Below, in pieces: positions 60,630-64,000 of a stretch of DNA of 64,000 nucleotides (position 1 is the stretch's first letter; each line of letters opens with the position of its first letter). Both the position numbers and the translations under genes were made by a program. Below the pieces are notes generated by a model. It was not told where the DNA came from and did not search any database. It saw only the letters and a list, made by a program, of their open reading frames with translations. Origin of the DNA: Sindora glabra (lineage: Eukaryota; Streptophyta; Magnoliopsida; Fabales; Fabaceae); assembly GCA_020226215.1 (NCBI GenBank), contig CM035234.1, positions 18,752,713 through 18,816,712 on the forward strand, written 5' to 3'.

Positions 60630-61860
60630 TTATAAAGCATATAAAAATAATTTATTTATTCTTTATAATATTTATTAAAAAATTAATAAATGAAAACACT
60701 TAAAAGAGATCTTGTGAAATTTTAAGTTTTTTTTATAAAATTTAGTAAAGACTCTTCAAAAAAACATTTTACAATCCTTATACGTAGAATTTCTAAATAT
60801 TTAGAATTATATAAAAAAAATTTAGAGGTTATTGAATAAAATTTCTAAATAGTTTAATCCTTGGAGGCGCCTGATTCTCCTGTGCAAATAATATAGAAGA
60901 GAAGAATTAATTTCAATATGACAAAAAATTTTTTTGGATAATACAATTGTTGCTGGACTTCAACATATTTTTGTTAAAATATATTCAATATACTATTAAT
61001 CTTTCACCCTTTCAACTAGAATGTAGGATATTCATCTTTCTCGTGAGGAAATATTTTTGATAAATATTTAGTTAGAAACATTCCAAACATTCTCAGATAA
61101 ATTTCTCCAAATTTTGAACCTGGATTAAGATTAAGAATTTAACATTCTCTTTAAAAATATTTCCAAATATGTAAAAAAAAATTATGATTCAAACACTACC
61201 TAATAAAAGTAATGCAAATTAAACCCAACCAATCCATTCAGGGTTGTGAATAAAAAATATCTCAAAAGTTTTTTTTTATTTTTATTAATGATATTTTCTA
61301 ATAATGACGGGGAAATAATTGATTGAGTTCACACAATTTTAATTTTCTTAAAAGAATTTCTGTCTTCCACTCTGTCAACAAAAGGTCAGGTCCCCTTAAT
61401 AATGAGTGGTACTGGTCGTAGCCAGTGGACGTGATATTTGGTATGTTATTATGTTTTTAAGGCAGTGAATTAATTGCATGACCACGATTTCACATTTATG
61501 CAAAGTAATTGATACTTTTCCCAAAAATAAAAAATGCAGATCACATTAATTAAAATAGAAACATATCTTATCATATATTAAAAAAAGGATAGTATATGTC
61601 TTGTCAGCACCAACTCCAACCTTGAGATATTCTTCCATAAGTTAGATGTATAAAAATTTATTAAACCAATCACTCTATTATGGCCAACAAAAAAGTATAT
61701 GAGAAACTTATTAATAAATTTATTTTATTAAATATAATAGATCAATTGGTTGAATTTACATAAATTTTGTATTAAGCTTATATTAAAAAATTAAAATCTC
61801 ATTCGAGCAAATAAGCGCCCACTTATAATAAGTGACGGCAATATCTGTCATATAATTAAC
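60630..61860. repeat. Repeat copy C, inverted relative to 40960-42460
   Basis: Reverse-complement similarity to the left duplication arm runs from about 60640 (complement of about 42430) to about 61850 (complement of about 40960). It contains complements of the ACTTATGGAAGAA, GGACGTG and GCAAAGTA-type blocks. It does not extend into the GA20ox gene. No coding domain. Confidence 0.8.
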
Positions 61861-64000
61861 ACTATTTAATAACTTTTTCAAAGGAAAAAATGTAAATACT
61901 TTATTCAGTTTTAAGGTGGCTGGATTTTTTCTTCTTTAATTTTGGAAACTTGAAAATCACCCTATAAATTATAAAAACTTGAAATTAATACAAAATATTG
62001 TAAAGAAAGAAAAATTAAATTTCACTTAAAGAAGAGGATTTAGGCTCTATTTGATAACTAACTGATTGAATTAGTTATTAACTAATAATTTATTATATTA
62101 GCTAAATTAAGTAGATGATAACATTAGCTATTTATATAAAGATGTTTAATAAAATTAATTGCTTATTATTAATTACTTTTTTTGTAAAATGATATATAAA
62201 GATTTGTATATATTTTATGATTTATTTAAATATTTTTTATTTTAATAATATTTTAAATTATAATGTACTATTTTTTGAAAATTATATCATTATAATTTAT
62301 TATACTTATTTGATTTTTTAAAAAATGAATTATTATAATTTTCTTGTTAGCAAATACTTGTAATATTTTAGTAAATACAATAACTGCAAAAGTTTATTTT
62401 GTAACTATTTTTAATATTAAAATTTAAATCTAAATGTTTATCTTTAAAAATATTAATAAATTACAGATTTTAAGTATAGAAACAAAACTTTCTTTCACGA
62501 GTAATATCATCTCATTATTTATTTTTTTTCCTTAATATGTTTTGTTCTTTAATTAAAAAATATCATTTAACGAAACATTAACACTCAATGCATTTTCTAT
62601 TATTCTCTATGAAATGAAATATATATATATTTTTCCTTTTTTATACAAATTTTTAGAAAAAGATGTGATTATTTTTATGTAATTTTTTATTATTATGTAA
62701 AAATTTTAATTTAATTTATTGTACTTATTTAGTTTTATTTAAAAAATAAATAATTATATTTTATTAAATACTAAATTGGAAGGCCACATATGTCAAGGAA
62801 TCCGTTTTTGGCATTAAATTTTGGATGATGCACAGTAAATTAAAAGACATTAGTTAATTATCCTTTTTCTCACTCATTAACTTTTTTAGCCTTTCAATCC
62901 CTGTAGAGATGGCAACTTGACCCACACTTAATGAATACCCTCAATTTTTACTTATTTGTACAGATGTGGCTGGTATCTTGAATATGAATATAGATACAAG
63001 TAAGAGAATTTTCATAAAAAAGTTATTGGGTACAAGGGGCTATACTATGCAACCCTATAATTAAATAATATATAATACTATATTTATATATAAATTTGAT
63101 TATATAATAAAAAGAAAACCAAAACTTAGTATATAATTAGTTAATTTAAATATAATTTTTTTGAAGATAAAATTTAACAAAGGAATCCATATTATTCATT
63201 ATTTTGTTAGTATTATTAGAATTTTCAAGTAACTTTTATTTTATTAAAAAGAGATATAGATATATATAATAAATATAATAAGATATAAATAATTTAGAAT
63301 TGGATAAATAAAATAAAAATAATTAGATATCTTTGATTTTTATTGAAAAATTGTAATAGGATATTAATAAATATGTGTCTTTTCAATTAAATGGAAAAAT
63401 GAGAACAAATACAGGGACTTGAGGGGGATGAAAATGAATATTGAAAAATTTACCCATACAAGTATAGAGATAGAAAAAGATAGAATCTTTTGAGATGGAG
63501 ACGGGTACAGGGATGTTACTCTCCAATCCATACTCTTTCCATTGCCATCCCCCCTAGAAGCAACAATTAACTTAACCACGTGTAAGCAATGCCTGAAAAA
63601 TATCGACTCCAAGTACTTTCGAGTGCCGGATATAAATGTACTAAAGATTCCTCCCTAAAAGTGCACCTAAACCAATTTCCTTTGCAAGAAAATGCACTTT
63701 CTCGACAATTAGAGTACTTTCTAAATAATTTATCAAAAAGTACAATTTTTAAATGAATAAACTTTTACTTAAAGGAACAATATGAAATTGACCTTAACAC
63801 AGAACAGAGGCAAAATATTATACAATCACACATATAACATACAGAACAAACTACAAAGTGATGTTGATCATCAATGTTTTCCTTCGTACTTAGAATCACA
63901 CTTCACCCCTCTCTTTTTTTTCTTTTCTTTTTTTTTTTTTGGAATAATACAAAGAACAACATTTTAATACAAGCCCAACTTCCAATAATCACACTTTCAA
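61861..64000. other. AT-rich intergenic DNA, nothing recognised
   Basis: No supportable gene. The block starting GGCTCTATTTGATAACTAAC at 62043 resembles the end of the MITE at 57078-57690, but a partner end was not found. T-rich low-complexity sequence is at 63908-63942. Confidence 0.45.

Overview
The window is nuclear DNA from a flowering plant: spliced genes with GT..AG introns, very AT-rich intergenic DNA, and several classes of plant transposable elements. The proteins point to a core eudicot, possibly a rosid; that placement is an impression from the protein sequences and was not tested. There are three intact host genes: SAP18 (+, 4659-11429), a GAUT1-type galacturonosyltransferase (+, 27041-32860) and a gibberellin 20-oxidase (-, 35760-37619). 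A decayed second copy of the GA 20-oxidase lies at 48667-50296 (-). All exon boundaries were read by hand from splice sites and from continuity with the known families.

Layout. 1-4400: a degenerate L1-type LINE (minus strand) and an 85-bp tandem duplication. 4400-11700: SAP18, whose introns 3 and 4 hold a small non-coding Copia-type LTR element and at least three related MITEs. Its 3' flank holds a perfect 17-bp hairpin and a repeated 43-bp block. 11841-14353: a Mutator-like element with long terminal inverted repeats and a perfect 9-bp target duplication. It carries a frameshifted DUF1677-like host coding sequence, so it is a Pack-MULE. 14354-18890: AT-rich DNA with nothing recognised. 18890-20570: roughly 180-bp tandem units interrupted by a 0.9-kb MITE. 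20765-26541: a 2.98-kb direct tandem duplication ending about 30 bp from the GAUT1 TATA box. 26542-32860: GAUT1 promoter and gene.

35430-42460 and 48405-52720 are the two arms of a segmental duplication containing the GA 20-oxidase. The left gene is intact and has a minisatellite of about 1.2 kb upstream. The right gene has lost its start codon, an iron-ligand histidine and its reading frame. Between the arms lie a second LINE fragment and a CACTA (En/Spm) element with tnp2-transposase remnants. A related non-autonomous CACTA-like element follows at 53035-56458. The distal part of the duplicated segment recurs in inverted orientation at 60630-61860. The rest to 64000 is AT-rich repeat and MITE debris.

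The host genes are functionally unrelated: splicing/histone-deacetylase cofactor, pectin synthesis, and gibberellin synthesis. No operon-like or clustered pathway is present. The main interest is structural: nested mobile elements, a captured host gene, promoter-proximal duplications, and one intact and one dying copy of a hormone-biosynthesis gene.
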